Origin: JACKIC01 sp964543795
GTDB lineage: Bacteria > Planctomycetota > UBA1135 > UBA2386
Assembly (NCBI GenBank): GCA_964543795.1
Contig: CAZIZN010000005.1
Coordinates: 178,970 to 242,969, forward strand
Reading direction: 5' to 3'
DNA length: 64,000 nt
Below the pieces are notes generated by a model, which saw nothing but the letters and a program-made list of their open reading frames with translations, made no database searches and was not told where the DNA came from. The position numbers were made by a program, and so were the translations under genes. Within the stretch, counting starts at the first letter, position 1. Each line of letters begins with the position of its first letter. Below are positions 50,752 through 60,100 of this stretch, piece after piece.

Positions 50752-51675
50752 ATGGCAACCCACGTTCCCCCGGCCGAGACGATTGCGCCCGGCAGCGCCG
50801 CAGCCTGGCTGGTCGCCCTGCGTCCACGCACATTCCCGATCGCGATCGTGCCCGTGGTGGTCGGCGCCGCGATCGCGTGGTCTCGCCACGGCGGCTTCGA
50901 CGCCCGGCTCGCGCTGCTGGCCCTCGCGGGCGCGTTGCTGGCGCAGGCCCTCACTAACCTGCAGAACGATGTCGGCTTCACGCTGCGGCGCGCGGAGACG
51001 GGCGCGCGCACGGGCCTGCCGCGCGCGACCGCGAACGGCTGGCTCGCCATCGCCAGCGTGCGGTGGGCCATCCTCGGCGCGGTCGTGCTCGGAGCGCTCG
51101 TCGCCGCAGCCCTGGCCGCGGTGCGCGGGCCGATCGTCTACGCGATCGCGGGTGCGTCGCTGGTCGCCGCGTGGGCCTACATGGGCGGCCCACGGCCGAT
51201 CGCGTGGACACCGCTCGGCGAACTGGCCGTGCTCGCGTTCTTCGGCGTCACCGCGGTCGCCGGCACCGTGTTCGTGCTCGCGGGCCGCGTCGACGCGGTG
51301 GGCTGGCTCGCCGGCGTCGCGCTCGGCCTGCTCGCCGCCGCGGTGCTGACCGTCAACAACCACCGCGACCTCGCGCACGACGCGTCGATCGGCCGGCGCA
51401 CGTTGTCGGTGCGGCTGGGGCCGGCGGGCTCGCGGGCGCTGTATCGCGCGCAGCTCGTGGCCGCGTTCGCGCTCGTGCCGGCGATCGCCGTGGTCGCCGG
51501 TTCGGCGCGGTATCTGCTGCCGCTCGCCATTGCGCCGGCGGCCGCAGGGACCTGGCGTGCGTTCGCGGCGTCGCCCGGCGGGCACGGCCTCACGGCGGTG
51601 CTGCTGCGCACCGTGCGGCTCGAACTGTGGTTCGGCCTGCTGCTGGCCGCGGGTTCTTTGGCCGCGGGCTCGTGA
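50752..51675 (+). CDS. menA: 1,4-dihydroxy-2-naphthoate polyprenyltransferase (UbiA family)
   Basis: A 307-residue integral membrane prenyltransferase of menaquinone synthesis. It begins AAWLVALRPRTFPIAIVPVV, as MenA does. The first aspartate-rich region is NLQNDVGFTLRRAETGARTG. The second is LTVNNHRDLAHDASIGRRTL, which is the MenA-specific NNxRDxxxD form rather than that of UbiA. About eight or nine helices. The ATG at 50752 is used. No other men gene is adjacent. Confidence 0.9.
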   Translation: MATHVPPAETIAPGSAAAWLVALRPRTFPIAIVPVVVGAAIAWSRHGGFDARLALLALAGALLAQALTNLQNDVGFTLRRAETGARTGLPRATANGWLAIASVRWAILGAVVLGALVAAALAAVRGPIVYAIAGASLVAAWAYMGGPRPIAWTPLGELAVLAFFGVTAVAGTVFVLAGRVDAVGWLAGVALGLLAAAVLTVNNHRDLAHDASIGRRTLSVRLGPAGSRALYRAQLVAAFALVPAIAVVAGSARYLLPLAIAPAAAGTWRAFAASPGGHGLTAVLLRTVRLELWFGLLLAAGSLAAGS

Positions 51676-51728
51676 ACGCGCCGGCGCCATCGCCGGGTGC
51701 TGGCGCGCACCGCCTGGCGCAGCGAACG

Positions 51729-52199
51729 CTAGAACGTGCCCGTGATCGCCGCCGTGAACGCCGGCTGGCCGTTGCCGAGCGTCGCCGCCTGCACGGCGAG
51801 CGTCGTGCCCGGCGGCAGCCAGTTGGGCGCCGTGAACGGCACCGTCTGCAGGCCCGGTGGGCATGCGAGGCACGGCGTCGTCTGCAGCAGCGCGCCGAAG
51901 GTGACGGTCACGACGGGCGCGTCGAGCATGAGTCCGCCGCCGAGCGGTGGGATCGCCAGGCACTGGTGCGCGCCCGTCGACGCGAACAGGCCGAACGGCG
52001 CCTGCACGTCGCCCCAGACGGTGATCGCGATCGTGTCGCCGGCGACGGCGGCGACCGGCAGGTTCGTGCAGCCCGGCACGAAGCTGCGCGTCGACGCTCC
52101 GAGCACTCCGGTCCAGGAGATGCCTGGGCCCGCGAACTGGGCGGCGAGCGGTGCGGCCAGGGCGAACCAGCACAGCGAACGGACGGCAAGCGTGGGCAT
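51729..52199 (-). CDS. Small exported protein made mostly of the recurring C-terminal module
   Basis: A 156-residue protein with signal MPTLAVRSLCWFALAAPLAAQ. The mature part (~135 residues) has PFGLFASTGAHQCLAIPPL, then VVTVTFGALLQTTPCLACPP and a final beta hairpin GNGQPAFTAAITGTF. It looks like a free-standing version of the terminal module of the larger exported proteins in this window. It ends 54 bp after the menA stop, on the other strand. Function unknown. Confidence 0.65.
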   Translation of the reverse strand: MPTLAVRSLCWFALAAPLAAQFAGPGISWTGVLGASTRSFVPGCTNLPVAAVAGDTIAITVWGDVQAPFGLFASTGAHQCLAIPPLGGGLMLDAPVVTVTFGALLQTTPCLACPPGLQTVPFTAPNWLPPGTTLAVQAATLGNGQPAFTAAITGTF

Positions 52200-52385
52200 C
52201 GGCGGGACCTCCGCGCCGATGCTACCGCGCGCGGGGCTCGGGGAACGCGGGGCGCTGCGGCGTGGGGTTGGGTGGCGTTCGCGGGGATGCGGCCGGCCGC
52301 GCGCATCGTCGCCCGGGAACGAACTGGCTCGACCGTGGCGAGGCGGTGCGATCCGAGGTCGCGTCGGTGCTACCGTTGTCTGCGG

Positions 52386-52787
52386 ATGAGCCATGCCGCC
52401 GATGAGCCTCCGGGCGACCCGCCGTTCCCTCGTGTCTCGGCGGAGGAAGCGAAGCGGATCGCGATCCAACGCATCGCCGAGAGGATGGCGGTCCGCGCCG
52501 CGCTGGAGGTCGGCGACTTCTACGGGGCCCCGGAGCACCAATTCTGGGTGGTCCGATGGAGTCGCGCGCAGGATGCTCGAGATCGCGGCGGCAAGCATCG
52601 CGCCGTGCTCGGCTGGAAGGCGAACGGGGTCGGACCCGAACTCGCCCCCGAGACCACCCTGCGGCAGACGCCCTACCGCACCGTCGCGAACGTGCACCCC
52701 GGCGGCAGCCCGGCGACGAGCGCCGGCACGTCGCGCCAGCGCAGGATCTCCGGGCACAGCGGCAGCCGCTGCGGTGCCTCAGCGTAG
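52386..52787 (+). CDS. Small hypothetical protein overlapping the esterase 3' end
   Basis: A 133-residue frame from an ATG at 52386. Residues 10-95 look protein-like (EEAKRIAIQRIAERMAVRAA, HQFWVVRWSRAQD, VLGWKANGVG) and could be a small alpha/beta domain. The last ~38 residues, beyond 52673, are antisense to the convergent esterase gene and are Ser/Arg/Gly-rich, so the natural C-terminus may have been lost or extended. No family is recognised. Confidence 0.45.
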   Translation: MSHAADEPPGDPPFPRVSAEEAKRIAIQRIAERMAVRAALEVGDFYGAPEHQFWVVRWSRAQDARDRGGKHRAVLGWKANGVGPELAPETTLRQTPYRTVANVHPGGSPATSAGTSRQRRISGHSGSRCGASA

Positions 52788-55012
52788 TCGGGACCGAGGC
52801 CCTCGGCGGCGACGTGCACGATGCGCGGGCACAGATGCGCGGCGAGCAGCGCCACGACCCCCGCTTCGCCGCGGCCGCGCACGTGCACCGGCGCGTCGCC
52901 GGGCAAGCTCGCACAGACGATCGCGGTGTCGAGTGCCGCCTGGTAACCCTCGCCGCGACCGAGCAGGAGCCCGTTGCGCTGCCACGCCGCGCGGAAGCGC
53001 GCCCATTCGCCGTAGGGCCGCGGATCGACGAGCACCGCGTTCGGCAGCCCGTCGAGCCAGGCCGGTGCCTCGGCCAGCAGCGACGCCGCGCCGCGCGGAT
53101 CGAGCACGACCGTGAACGGCTGCGCGAGGTCGCGGACCGGCCGGTGGCGCAGCGGGATCGGCACCCCGTCGTTGCCGCGCACGGTGCGCGCGTTCCACGC
53201 CGCAGCGCCGTGCCACACGCCGCTCTCGCGCCGCACCACCCGCAGGTCCAGGCCCGGGGCGAGGGCGGCGAGCGACGCCAGCGCAGGCCGCCGCGCGAGG
53301 TGTTCCTGCGCCATCGCCGCCGCGTCGAGCACGGCGTCCGGCCGCAGAGACAGCAGCGGCTGCAGCTCGGCGGCCGCGAACGGCGCCACCGGCGGTTCGC
53401 GCCACTCCGACCACGGGTGGCCTGCGGGCCGCCCTGACTTCAGCCACGCGAGTGGGTCGACCCCGATCGTCGATTGCAGGAAGCCGTAGACCGCCTCGCG
53501 CGACGGCCGGTCGTAGTTGTGGCCTTCGTCGGCGAAGCGCGAACGCGGTTCGTCGCCGCCGAGCCGCGCCCAGTGCGCCCGCAGTTCCGGCAGGCCATGC
53601 TGCGGGAAGTCGCGCGTCCAGTCGCCCGACACGCTGCCGAAGAACACCGGTCGCGGCGCGAACACGGCGCACAGCTCCGGCACGTCGGTGAAGGCGGCGA
53701 GCCGCGGCGGATGGTTGCAGCCGCAGTGCGCGCTCGTGTCGTGGACGATCTCGGCCAGGTAGCACGCCATGACGACGGGCGCGGCCGCCGCGAGCCGGTC
53801 CTCGAGCGCCATCAGGTAGTACGTCTGCTGGCCGCCGCCGCTGGCGCCGGTGACCGCGATGCGCCGCGGATCGACGTCGTCGCGCTGCAGCAGCAGGTCG
53901 AGCGCGCGCTGGTTGTGCCAGGTCATGGCGCCGATGGCACTGACGCCGGCCGGCACGTGTTCGACGTGCACCGAGTCGACCGCGAGCGCCAGCCAGCCGA
54001 ACTTCGCGAACGCCGCGCAGCGCGCCTGCACGACCGGATGGCGGGCGCCGTCCTGCCAGTGGCCGTGCGGGTTGAGCACCGCGGGCCGCCGGCCGCCGGC
54101 CGGTCGCTGGGGGGACCACAGCCAGCCCGTCGCACGCTGGCCGGGCCAGCCGGTCCACGACAGGCGCTGCAGCCGCACGCCGTCGCGCACGAGTTCGCCG
54201 TGCACGGCGACGTCGAGCGGCGCTCGCGCCGGTGCCGGCAGGAGACCGAGCGCGTCGGCGGCGTGCGTGCGCACGGCGGCGGCGCGGCGCGGCCAGTCGG
54301 CCGCCGCGGCTTCGGCGAGCGACGGCGTGTGGCGCGGCAGCAGCTGCTGGCGCAGGCGGCGCAGCGCGGCGGCGCGCTCGTCGAGCGGCAGCACCGGGCC
54401 GAGCCGGCGCAGCAGCGGGGCGCGCGCCGTCGTGCGCAGGAGCTCGACCTCGTCGAGATCGCCCGCGAACGGCTGGTGCGCGCCGATGTTGTCGCCCAGG
54501 CGCAGCCGCGCCAGCGGCGCGCCGCCCTCACCCAGTTCGCCGAACGCCTGCAGCGCGTCGTCGACGAACAGCGCCGCGAGGTTGGTCGCCGGGTCGTAGC
54601 CGACTTCGATCGTGTGCCAGCGGCCGTCGTCGATGCGCTGCGTCGACACGAGCCGCACTGCGGCCCAGGACCATGCCTCGAAGGAGATCCGGCCGGGTTC
54701 GCGACCGACGACCAGCGAGACGCCGACGCGGTCGCCGTCGCGCGCCATCAGCGGCGTGCTGAAGGACCCGTTCGTGGTGCGCAGCGAACAGCGCAGCGCG
54801 AACGGCGCGTCGGCCGACACCGGGCAGGGCCCGGCGTCGACGTGGGCGCCCTTGCCGTCGAAGCGCGCCGCACCGCCGCGCGCACCGTCGGCGATCGGCA
54901 GGGCGCCGCGCCAGCGTGCGTCGGCCGCGTCGAGCGGCAGCTGCACCGGCGGCCAAGGATCCTGCGCGAGCGGCGCCGACAGCGCGAGCAGGACGAGCGG
55001 GGCAGACGCCAT
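52673..55012 (-). CDS. Exported LamG-like plus acetylxylan-esterase-type hydrolase
   Basis: A 779-residue protein with a short signal MASAPLVLLALSAPLAQ. Residues ~20-205 form a concanavalin/LamG-like domain (ARFDGKGAHVDAG, DGRWHTIEVGYDP, FAGDLDEVELLR). Residues ~250-530 are an AXE1/peptidase-S9-like hydrolase with PAVLNPHGHWQDG, the nucleophile elbow VTGASGGGQQTYYL, FAPRPVFFGSVSGDW and FADEGHNYDRPSREAV (His). The C-terminal ~240 residues form a second hydrolase-like domain. Probably deacetylates polysaccharide outside the cytoplasm. Confidence 0.85.
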   Translation of the reverse strand: MASAPLVLLALSAPLAQDPWPPVQLPLDAADARWRGALPIADGARGGAARFDGKGAHVDAGPCPVSADAPFALRCSLRTTNGSFSTPLMARDGDRVGVSLVVGREPGRISFEAWSWAAVRLVSTQRIDDGRWHTIEVGYDPATNLAALFVDDALQAFGELGEGGAPLARLRLGDNIGAHQPFAGDLDEVELLRTTARAPLLRRLGPVLPLDERAAALRRLRQQLLPRHTPSLAEAAAADWPRRAAAVRTHAADALGLLPAPARAPLDVAVHGELVRDGVRLQRLSWTGWPGQRATGWLWSPQRPAGGRRPAVLNPHGHWQDGARHPVVQARCAAFAKFGWLALAVDSVHVEHVPAGVSAIGAMTWHNQRALDLLLQRDDVDPRRIAVTGASGGGQQTYYLMALEDRLAAAAPVVMACYLAEIVHDTSAHCGCNHPPRLAAFTDVPELCAVFAPRPVFFGSVSGDWTRDFPQHGLPELRAHWARLGGDEPRSRFADEGHNYDRPSREAVYGFLQSTIGVDPLAWLKSGRPAGHPWSEWREPPVAPFAAAELQPLLSLRPDAVLDAAAMAQEHLARRPALASLAALAPGLDLRVVRRESGVWHGAAAWNARTVRGNDGVPIPLRHRPVRDLAQPFTVVLDPRGAASLLAEAPAWLDGLPNAVLVDPRPYGEWARFRAAWQRNGLLLGRGEGYQAALDTAIVCASLPGDAPVHVRGRGEAGVVALLAAHLCPRIVHVAAEGLGPDYAEAPQRLPLCPEILRWRDVPALVAGLPPGCTFATVR

Positions 55013-55094
55013 GCGCGGCCACGATAGCTGCGGCGCCGCGCCCCGAGGGACCGCGCGCGGTGAAACTCGCGCCGCGCGCAGCTACCGTGGCTCG

Positions 55095-55922
55095 ATGCTG
55101 TCCCCGGCCGAACTGACCGCCCGCCTCGCCTTCGCCACCGAGATCGCCGCCGCGGCCGGCGCCCGCCTCGCGGCGTTGCGGGCCAGCGGCCGCTGGAGCG
55201 ACGAGTCGGTGCTCGGCGACGTCGCCGATCAGGCCGCCGACGGCTTCCTGCAGGGCTACGTGCGCGGTCGCCATCCGGACGAGGCGCTGCTGTCCGAGGA
55301 GACGGTCGACTCGGCGGAGCGGCTCGCGGCGCAGCGCTGCTGGATCGTTGATCCGCTCGACGGCACCAAGGAGTACCGCACCGCGCGCCACGACTGGGCG
55401 GTGCACGTCGGGTTCGCGGCGGCGGGCGAAGCGGTGCTCGGCGCGGTGGCGCTGCCGGCGGTCGCGCGCGTGCTCGCGGCGATCTGCGCGCCCGGCCACG
55501 AACGCGTGGAAGTGCACGGCGGCGGCGGCGACTGGCCGATGGCGGTCGTGCGCGGCGAGACGCCGCAGCAGGGGCCATTGCGCCTCGCGGTGAGCCGCAG
55601 CCACACGCCCGACTGGGTGCAGCGCTTCGCGACCGCGCTCGGCGGCGCCGAGTTCGTGCCCTCGGGCAGCGTCGGCTGCAAGGTGGCGCTGCTGCTGCTG
55701 GGCAAGGCCGATCTCTACGTGCACAAGCCGGGGCTCAAGGAGTGGGACACCTGCGCGCCCGAGGCGATCGCGCGCGCCGCCGGCTGGTGGGTGAGCCGCC
55801 TCGACGGCAGCCGGCAGCGCTACAACCAGCCCGATCCGCGCAACGACGAGATCGTCGTGTGCCGGCCCGCCGATCGCGACCGGGTGCTCGATGCGCTGGC
55901 CGCGCACGCGCCGCGCGGCTGA
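55095..55922 (+). CDS. cysQ: 3'(2'),5'-bisphosphate nucleotidase / inositol-phosphatase family (CysQ-like)
   Basis: A 275-residue Mg2+ phosphatase with the three-metal motifs LLSEETVDS, the signature WIVDPLDGTKEYRTARHDWAV, and the C-terminal KPGLKEWDTCAPEAI. GTKEY is the CysQ form (versus GTxNF in inositol monophosphatases). It removes 3'-phosphate from PAP/PAPS and so links to sulfate assimilation or sulfation. It is divergent from the esterase gene with 82 bp between starts. Confidence 0.9.
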   Translation: MLSPAELTARLAFATEIAAAAGARLAALRASGRWSDESVLGDVADQAADGFLQGYVRGRHPDEALLSEETVDSAERLAAQRCWIVDPLDGTKEYRTARHDWAVHVGFAAAGEAVLGAVALPAVARVLAAICAPGHERVEVHGGGGDWPMAVVRGETPQQGPLRLAVSRSHTPDWVQRFATALGGAEFVPSGSVGCKVALLLLGKADLYVHKPGLKEWDTCAPEAIARAAGWWVSRLDGSRQRYNQPDPRNDEIVVCRPADRDRVLDALAAHAPRG

Positions 55923-56033
55923 GCGATGCCCGGCGCCGGGTCGCAGCACAGATCCGGCCCCGCGCTGGTCGATGGATGCCGCGACCGATAGCCTCGTCGC
56001 CCGCGTTCGCCGCGGGCGGGCGCCCGTCCGCCG

Positions 56034-56915
56034 ATGACCCTCGTCCGCCACTACGACGCCAGCCGCGCGCCGACCGGTGCCTTGCGCCACCTGCGGCCGA
56101 TCCTCGGCTACCCGGCGCTGGTCTGGCGCAATCGGTTCATGATGCAGAACTTCCTGCGCCGCGACCTGATGGGGCGCGTGCACGGGTCGTTCCTCGGCAT
56201 CTGGTGGATCCTGCTGCAGCCGATGCTGCAGTTCGTCCTCTACTTCTTCGTGTTCGGGGTGATGTTCGGCGGCGGTCTCGACTTCCGCTACGCGCTCTAC
56301 CTGTTCTCTGGGGTGATCGTCTTCCACGCGCTCGTCGAGGCGACGACGCAGTGCTGCACGATCATCGTCGAGAACGGCAACCTCGTGAAGAAGGTCGCGT
56401 TCCCGTCCGAGGTGCTGCCGGTGCACGTCGGGTTCGTGTCGCTCGTGATCTACGCGGTCGGCGCGGTGGTCTGCTTCGCGGCGGGGCTCGTGTCGGGCAC
56501 GATGACGCCCGGCCTGGCCCTGCTGGGCCTGCCGCTGCTGCTGGTGCTGCAGTTCGTGCTGACGCTCGGCATCGGGCTCCTGCTCGCGAACGCCTACGTG
56601 TTCGTGCGCGACACGAGCCAGATCTGGCGCATCGCGACGATGAGCTGGCAGTTCCTCTCGCCGGTGTTCTGGGAGCCCAAGCTCGTGCTCGAGCGGCTCG
56701 GCGAGTGGGGCCCGGCGTTCCTCACCACGCTGCAGATCGTGAACCCGGCGTACTCGCTGATGATGGCCCACCGGCTCGCGTTCGGGCTCGCGGACCCGAG
56801 CTACGGCGACTTCTGGTCGCACGTCGGGGTGCTCGCGGCGTGGGCGGTGGGGCTGCTGCTGGTCGGCTACGGCACGTTCGTCAGCAGCAAGCACAAGCAC
56901 GCGGACGTGATCTGA
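56034..56915 (+). CDS. ABC-2 type polysaccharide/lipid exporter permease
   Basis: A 293-residue permease of the Wzm/TagG type. The N-terminal amphipathic segment RNRFMMQNFLRRDLMGRVHGS precedes GIWWILLQPMLQFVLYFFVFG and about six transmembrane helices; the SGVIVFHALVEATTQ and LTLGIGLLLANAYVFVRD segments are typical. The partner ATPase (Wzt/TagH) is not in the window up to 64 kb, unlike the usual layout. It exports surface polysaccharide or teichoic-acid-like polymers in homologues. Confidence 0.88.
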   Translation: MTLVRHYDASRAPTGALRHLRPILGYPALVWRNRFMMQNFLRRDLMGRVHGSFLGIWWILLQPMLQFVLYFFVFGVMFGGGLDFRYALYLFSGVIVFHALVEATTQCCTIIVENGNLVKKVAFPSEVLPVHVGFVSLVIYAVGAVVCFAAGLVSGTMTPGLALLGLPLLLVLQFVLTLGIGLLLANAYVFVRDTSQIWRIATMSWQFLSPVFWEPKLVLERLGEWGPAFLTTLQIVNPAYSLMMAHRLAFGLADPSYGDFWSHVGVLAAWAVGLLLVGYGTFVSSKHKHADVI

Positions 56916-57063
56916 GCGTGGTGGCTCGCGGCCGGCCGGCCTCTGCATGTCCCTGGCGGTGCGATCGACCCCGGGGTTTCTGAACGCCGCCGCGGGAATC
57001 GGCGAGATGCCGCAGTCCGGCCCGGCATTGGCACCTCTTGCAACTGCATTGCACGGAGGATCC

Positions 57064-59547
57064 ATGCCCGACCGCCTCGTCCGTTCGTTGCTCTTCTCGG
57101 CCTTCGTTCCGGCCGTTCTGTTCGCCCAGGTCCCGGCAGGCCCGGAGTTCCTGGCCAATGAGGGCCAGTGGCCGCAGATCGTGCGGCACGCATTCCGCCA
57201 CGGCGGCATGCAGACCTGGCTCACCGACACCGGTTGGACCACGCGCGTCGAGGAGTTCGTGACGGCGCCGGACCCGGGCCGTCCGGGCCTGCACCAGGAC
57301 CTGCCGCCGGTGCGCGGCGTCGCGCTGCGAACGACGCTGGTCGGCAGCGCGGGGCCGGCGGCGATCGGGCACGGCTCCCCTGGCAGCGCCCGCTACGGCT
57401 TCTTCCTGGGCAACGATCCGTCGCGTTGGGTGTCCCAGCGACCTGGCTACGGTGCTGTCACCTATGCCGGCATGTTGCCCGGCGTCGACCTCGTCTACCG
57501 CAGCCGGAACGGCGAACTGCACTACGACGTGCATCTGGCGGCCGGCGTCGACGTCGGCGCGGTGCGCTTCTCCGTCGAAGGCCACGAACGGCTCGAGATC
57601 GACGCCGACGGCGCGCTGTGCATCCAGACGGGACTCGGCGTCCTGCGCCATTCGGCGCCGGTCGCGTTCCAGGAGGAGGCCGACGGCGCGCGCCGCATCG
57701 TCGCGAGCGCGTTCCTGCTCGTCGACGGCGCGACGTTCGGCTTCCGCGTCACGGATTGCGACCGGTCGCGACCGCTCGTGATCGATCCGGGCATCGTCTG
57801 GAGCACGTTCCTCGGCGGCACTGCGAACGACTTCCCCGGCTTCCGCGATTGCGTCGCGGTGGCGAGCAACGGCGACATCCTGACTTGCGGCAGCTTCGCT
57901 TCGGCGACGAACTTCCCCCACACGCCGGGTGCCTACCAGGCTGGGGGAAGCTTGCGCGACGGCTACGTGACCCGCCTCGACGCGGCGGGAGCGGTGGTCT
58001 GGTCGGCGCACATCGGCGGCGACAACATCGATCGCCTCAACGGCATCGAGGAACTGGCCAACGGCGACGTCGCGTTCGCCGGCTGGTCGATGTCGAGTTC
58101 GTGGCCGACGACGCCGGGTGCGTTCCAGACGGTCTTCGGCGGCGCACGCGACGGCGTGCTCGGGGTGCTGCACGCGTCGGGCGTCGCCCTGCTGTGGAGC
58201 ACCTACGTGGGCGGCACCGCGGAGGACTACCTCGTCAGCGTCGAGCAGCATCCTGCGGGTCTGATCTACACCTGCGGGGCGTCCCTCTCCTCGGACTTCC
58301 CCGTCGCGGGCTCGCCGGCGCAGCCCCAGCGCGCGACGGACGTCTGCAGTATGAACCCCGACGGGACGCTGAGCGCGTTCGATCCGCAGGGTGCGTTGGT
58401 CGCCGGCACCTACTGGGGCGGCGGCTGTACCGACTACTTCGAGCACCTCGCGTTCGACGGTCTGGAGGTCGTCACCAGCGGCGGCACGTCGTCGACGAAC
58501 CTGCCCGTATCACCGAACGCGTACCAGGCCACGTTCGGCGGCGGCACCGGCGACGGGTTGATCGCCCGCTTCGACGCCGGCCTCACGACGATGACCTACA
58601 GCTCCTACTTCGGCGGAGCCCTCGGCGAGGACGCGCGCATCGCGTCCGATCGGAACGGTCGCATCGTGGTGACGGGCTGGACCTCGAGCCCGCTGCCGAC
58701 GACGCCGGGTGCGCCGTTTCCGACGCAGCGCGGCGGGAGCGATTGCTACGTCGGCGTGCTCGACACGACGCTGCCGCCCGCGCAGCAGCTGCGGTTCCTG
58801 ACCTATCTGGGCGGCTCGCTCGACGACGGCGTCAACGGCGTGGCCGTCGAACCGAGCGGCTTCATCACCATCACGGGTTCGGTGCAGTCGGCGAACTTCC
58901 CGACGACGGCGGGCGCGTACCTGCCGGCGATGGCCGGCGGCGGCTGGGACGCCTTCGTGGTGCGGCTCGATCCGTGGCCGGGCACGCAGGTGCCGCTGGT
59001 CTACTCGAGCTATCTCGGCGGCTCCGCGTCGTTCGACTACGGCTACGGCTGCGCCATCGGTCCAAGCGGCGATGCGGTGGTCGCGGTCAACGCGGGATCG
59101 GCGAACTATCCGGTCCTGGCGCCGTCGCCGGCCTTCGCGGGCGGGCAGAGCGACTCCGCGATCACTCGCCTCGAGATCCTGCCGAACAACGTCCTGCGCT
59201 ACGGCGCGCCGTCGCCGGCGTGCCACGGACCGCTCTACCTGGGTGTGAACGTGCAGCCGGTGCCAGGGCGCACGACGTTCGAGGTGCACGCGAACGGCGC
59301 GCCGGCCGCGACCTTCGGCTTCTGGGCGTTCAGCCCGCCGGTCGCGACGCCGCTGTCGCTGGCCGGCATCGACGTCTGGGTCGGCGTGCCGACCATCCTG
59401 GTCTCGACGATGAGCGACGCCCGCGGCTTCGCGCGGCTGCCGCTGCCGATCCCGCTCGGCTTCACGTGGCCGTTCGGTGCGTTCCAGACCGCGTGGTTGC
59501 CGGCCGCGGGCTGCGCGCCGATCGTCGCCAGCGATGCGCTGCGGTGA
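57064..59547 (+). CDS. Secreted DUF7948 and SBBP-repeat protein
   Basis: An 827-residue protein after a GGAGG site; signal MPDRLVRSLLFSAFVPAVLFAQ. Residues ~25-230 form a DUF7948-like module (FLANEGQWPQIVRHAF, SRNGELHYDVHLAAG, LVIDPGIVWSTFLGG). Residues ~240-690 contain about eight SBBP-type repeats of the form TFLGG or SYLGG, then N-D-x-x-x-x and P-T-T-P-G-A (for example NFPHTPGAYQ, WPTTPGAFQT, LPTTPGAPF). The C-terminal module (~715-827, GFWAFSPPVATPLSL to APIVASDALR) is of the recurring type. Predicted beta-propeller; function unknown. Confidence 0.82.
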   Translation: MPDRLVRSLLFSAFVPAVLFAQVPAGPEFLANEGQWPQIVRHAFRHGGMQTWLTDTGWTTRVEEFVTAPDPGRPGLHQDLPPVRGVALRTTLVGSAGPAAIGHGSPGSARYGFFLGNDPSRWVSQRPGYGAVTYAGMLPGVDLVYRSRNGELHYDVHLAAGVDVGAVRFSVEGHERLEIDADGALCIQTGLGVLRHSAPVAFQEEADGARRIVASAFLLVDGATFGFRVTDCDRSRPLVIDPGIVWSTFLGGTANDFPGFRDCVAVASNGDILTCGSFASATNFPHTPGAYQAGGSLRDGYVTRLDAAGAVVWSAHIGGDNIDRLNGIEELANGDVAFAGWSMSSSWPTTPGAFQTVFGGARDGVLGVLHASGVALLWSTYVGGTAEDYLVSVEQHPAGLIYTCGASLSSDFPVAGSPAQPQRATDVCSMNPDGTLSAFDPQGALVAGTYWGGGCTDYFEHLAFDGLEVVTSGGTSSTNLPVSPNAYQATFGGGTGDGLIARFDAGLTTMTYSSYFGGALGEDARIASDRNGRIVVTGWTSSPLPTTPGAPFPTQRGGSDCYVGVLDTTLPPAQQLRFLTYLGGSLDDGVNGVAVEPSGFITITGSVQSANFPTTAGAYLPAMAGGGWDAFVVRLDPWPGTQVPLVYSSYLGGSASFDYGYGCAIGPSGDAVVAVNAGSANYPVLAPSPAFAGGQSDSAITRLEILPNNVLRYGAPSPACHGPLYLGVNVQPVPGRTTFEVHANGAPAATFGFWAFSPPVATPLSLAGIDVWVGVPTILVSTMSDARGFARLPLPIPLGFTWPFGAFQTAWLPAAGCAPIVASDALR

Positions 59548-59557
59548 CGGCGCGGAG

Positions 59558-60100
59558 CTAGATGCGCAGGGCGCCGCGGAAGCCGCGCGCAGCGAAGTAC
59601 GACGGCGCGCCGTTGTGGTAGACGAAGACCCTGCCGTAGCGGCGGTCGCCGAACAGCGCACCGCCGGCGGCGCGCACGTCGGGCGGGGTCGCGAGCCAGC
59701 TCGAGGTCCTGGTGTCGAACTCGCCGAACTGCTGGAGGTCGCGGTACTGGTCCTCGGTCAGCAGGTCGATGCCCATGGCGGCGGCGGTCGCGAGGGCGCT
59801 GCCCTGCGGCTTGTGCGCCTTGCGTGCGTCGAGGGCGTCGTCGTCGTAGCAGAGGCTGCGGCGGCCCGACGGGCTCTCGGCGGCACAGTCGACGAAGAGG
59901 AGCGGCTGCTTCGGCTCGAACCGGCCGACGACGTCCGGTTCGCCGCCGGTCGCTTCCATTTCGCGAAGCGATCGCAGTGCGGCGGGGTGGCGCAGGAGTC
60001 GCTTGTGCACGTCGGTCCAGGCGAGGCCTGGGTGCCGGTGCGGGTTCTGTTCGAAGCGGTGGTGCAGCGTCTGCAGCAGGTCGTCGAAGCCGCGGGGCAT
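59558..60100 (-). CDS. DUF4256 family protein
   Basis: A 180-residue cytoplasmic protein that matches DUF4256 along its whole length. It has FDDLLQTLHHRFEQNPHRH, ALRSLREMEATGGEPDVV, DCAAESPSGRRSLCYDD, GIDLLTEDQYRDLQQFG, FDTRTSSWLATPPDVR and GRVFVYHNGAPSYFA. No function is known for the family. The ATG at 60100 is chosen (an in-frame TTG 6 bp upstream is less likely). It is overlapped by the out-of-frame extension of the membrane-protein frame that starts at 60630. Confidence 0.9.
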   Translation of the reverse strand: MPRGFDDLLQTLHHRFEQNPHRHPGLAWTDVHKRLLRHPAALRSLREMEATGGEPDVVGRFEPKQPLLFVDCAAESPSGRRSLCYDDDALDARKAHKPQGSALATAAAMGIDLLTEDQYRDLQQFGEFDTRTSSWLATPPDVRAAGGALFGDRRYGRVFVYHNGAPSYFAARGFRGALRI

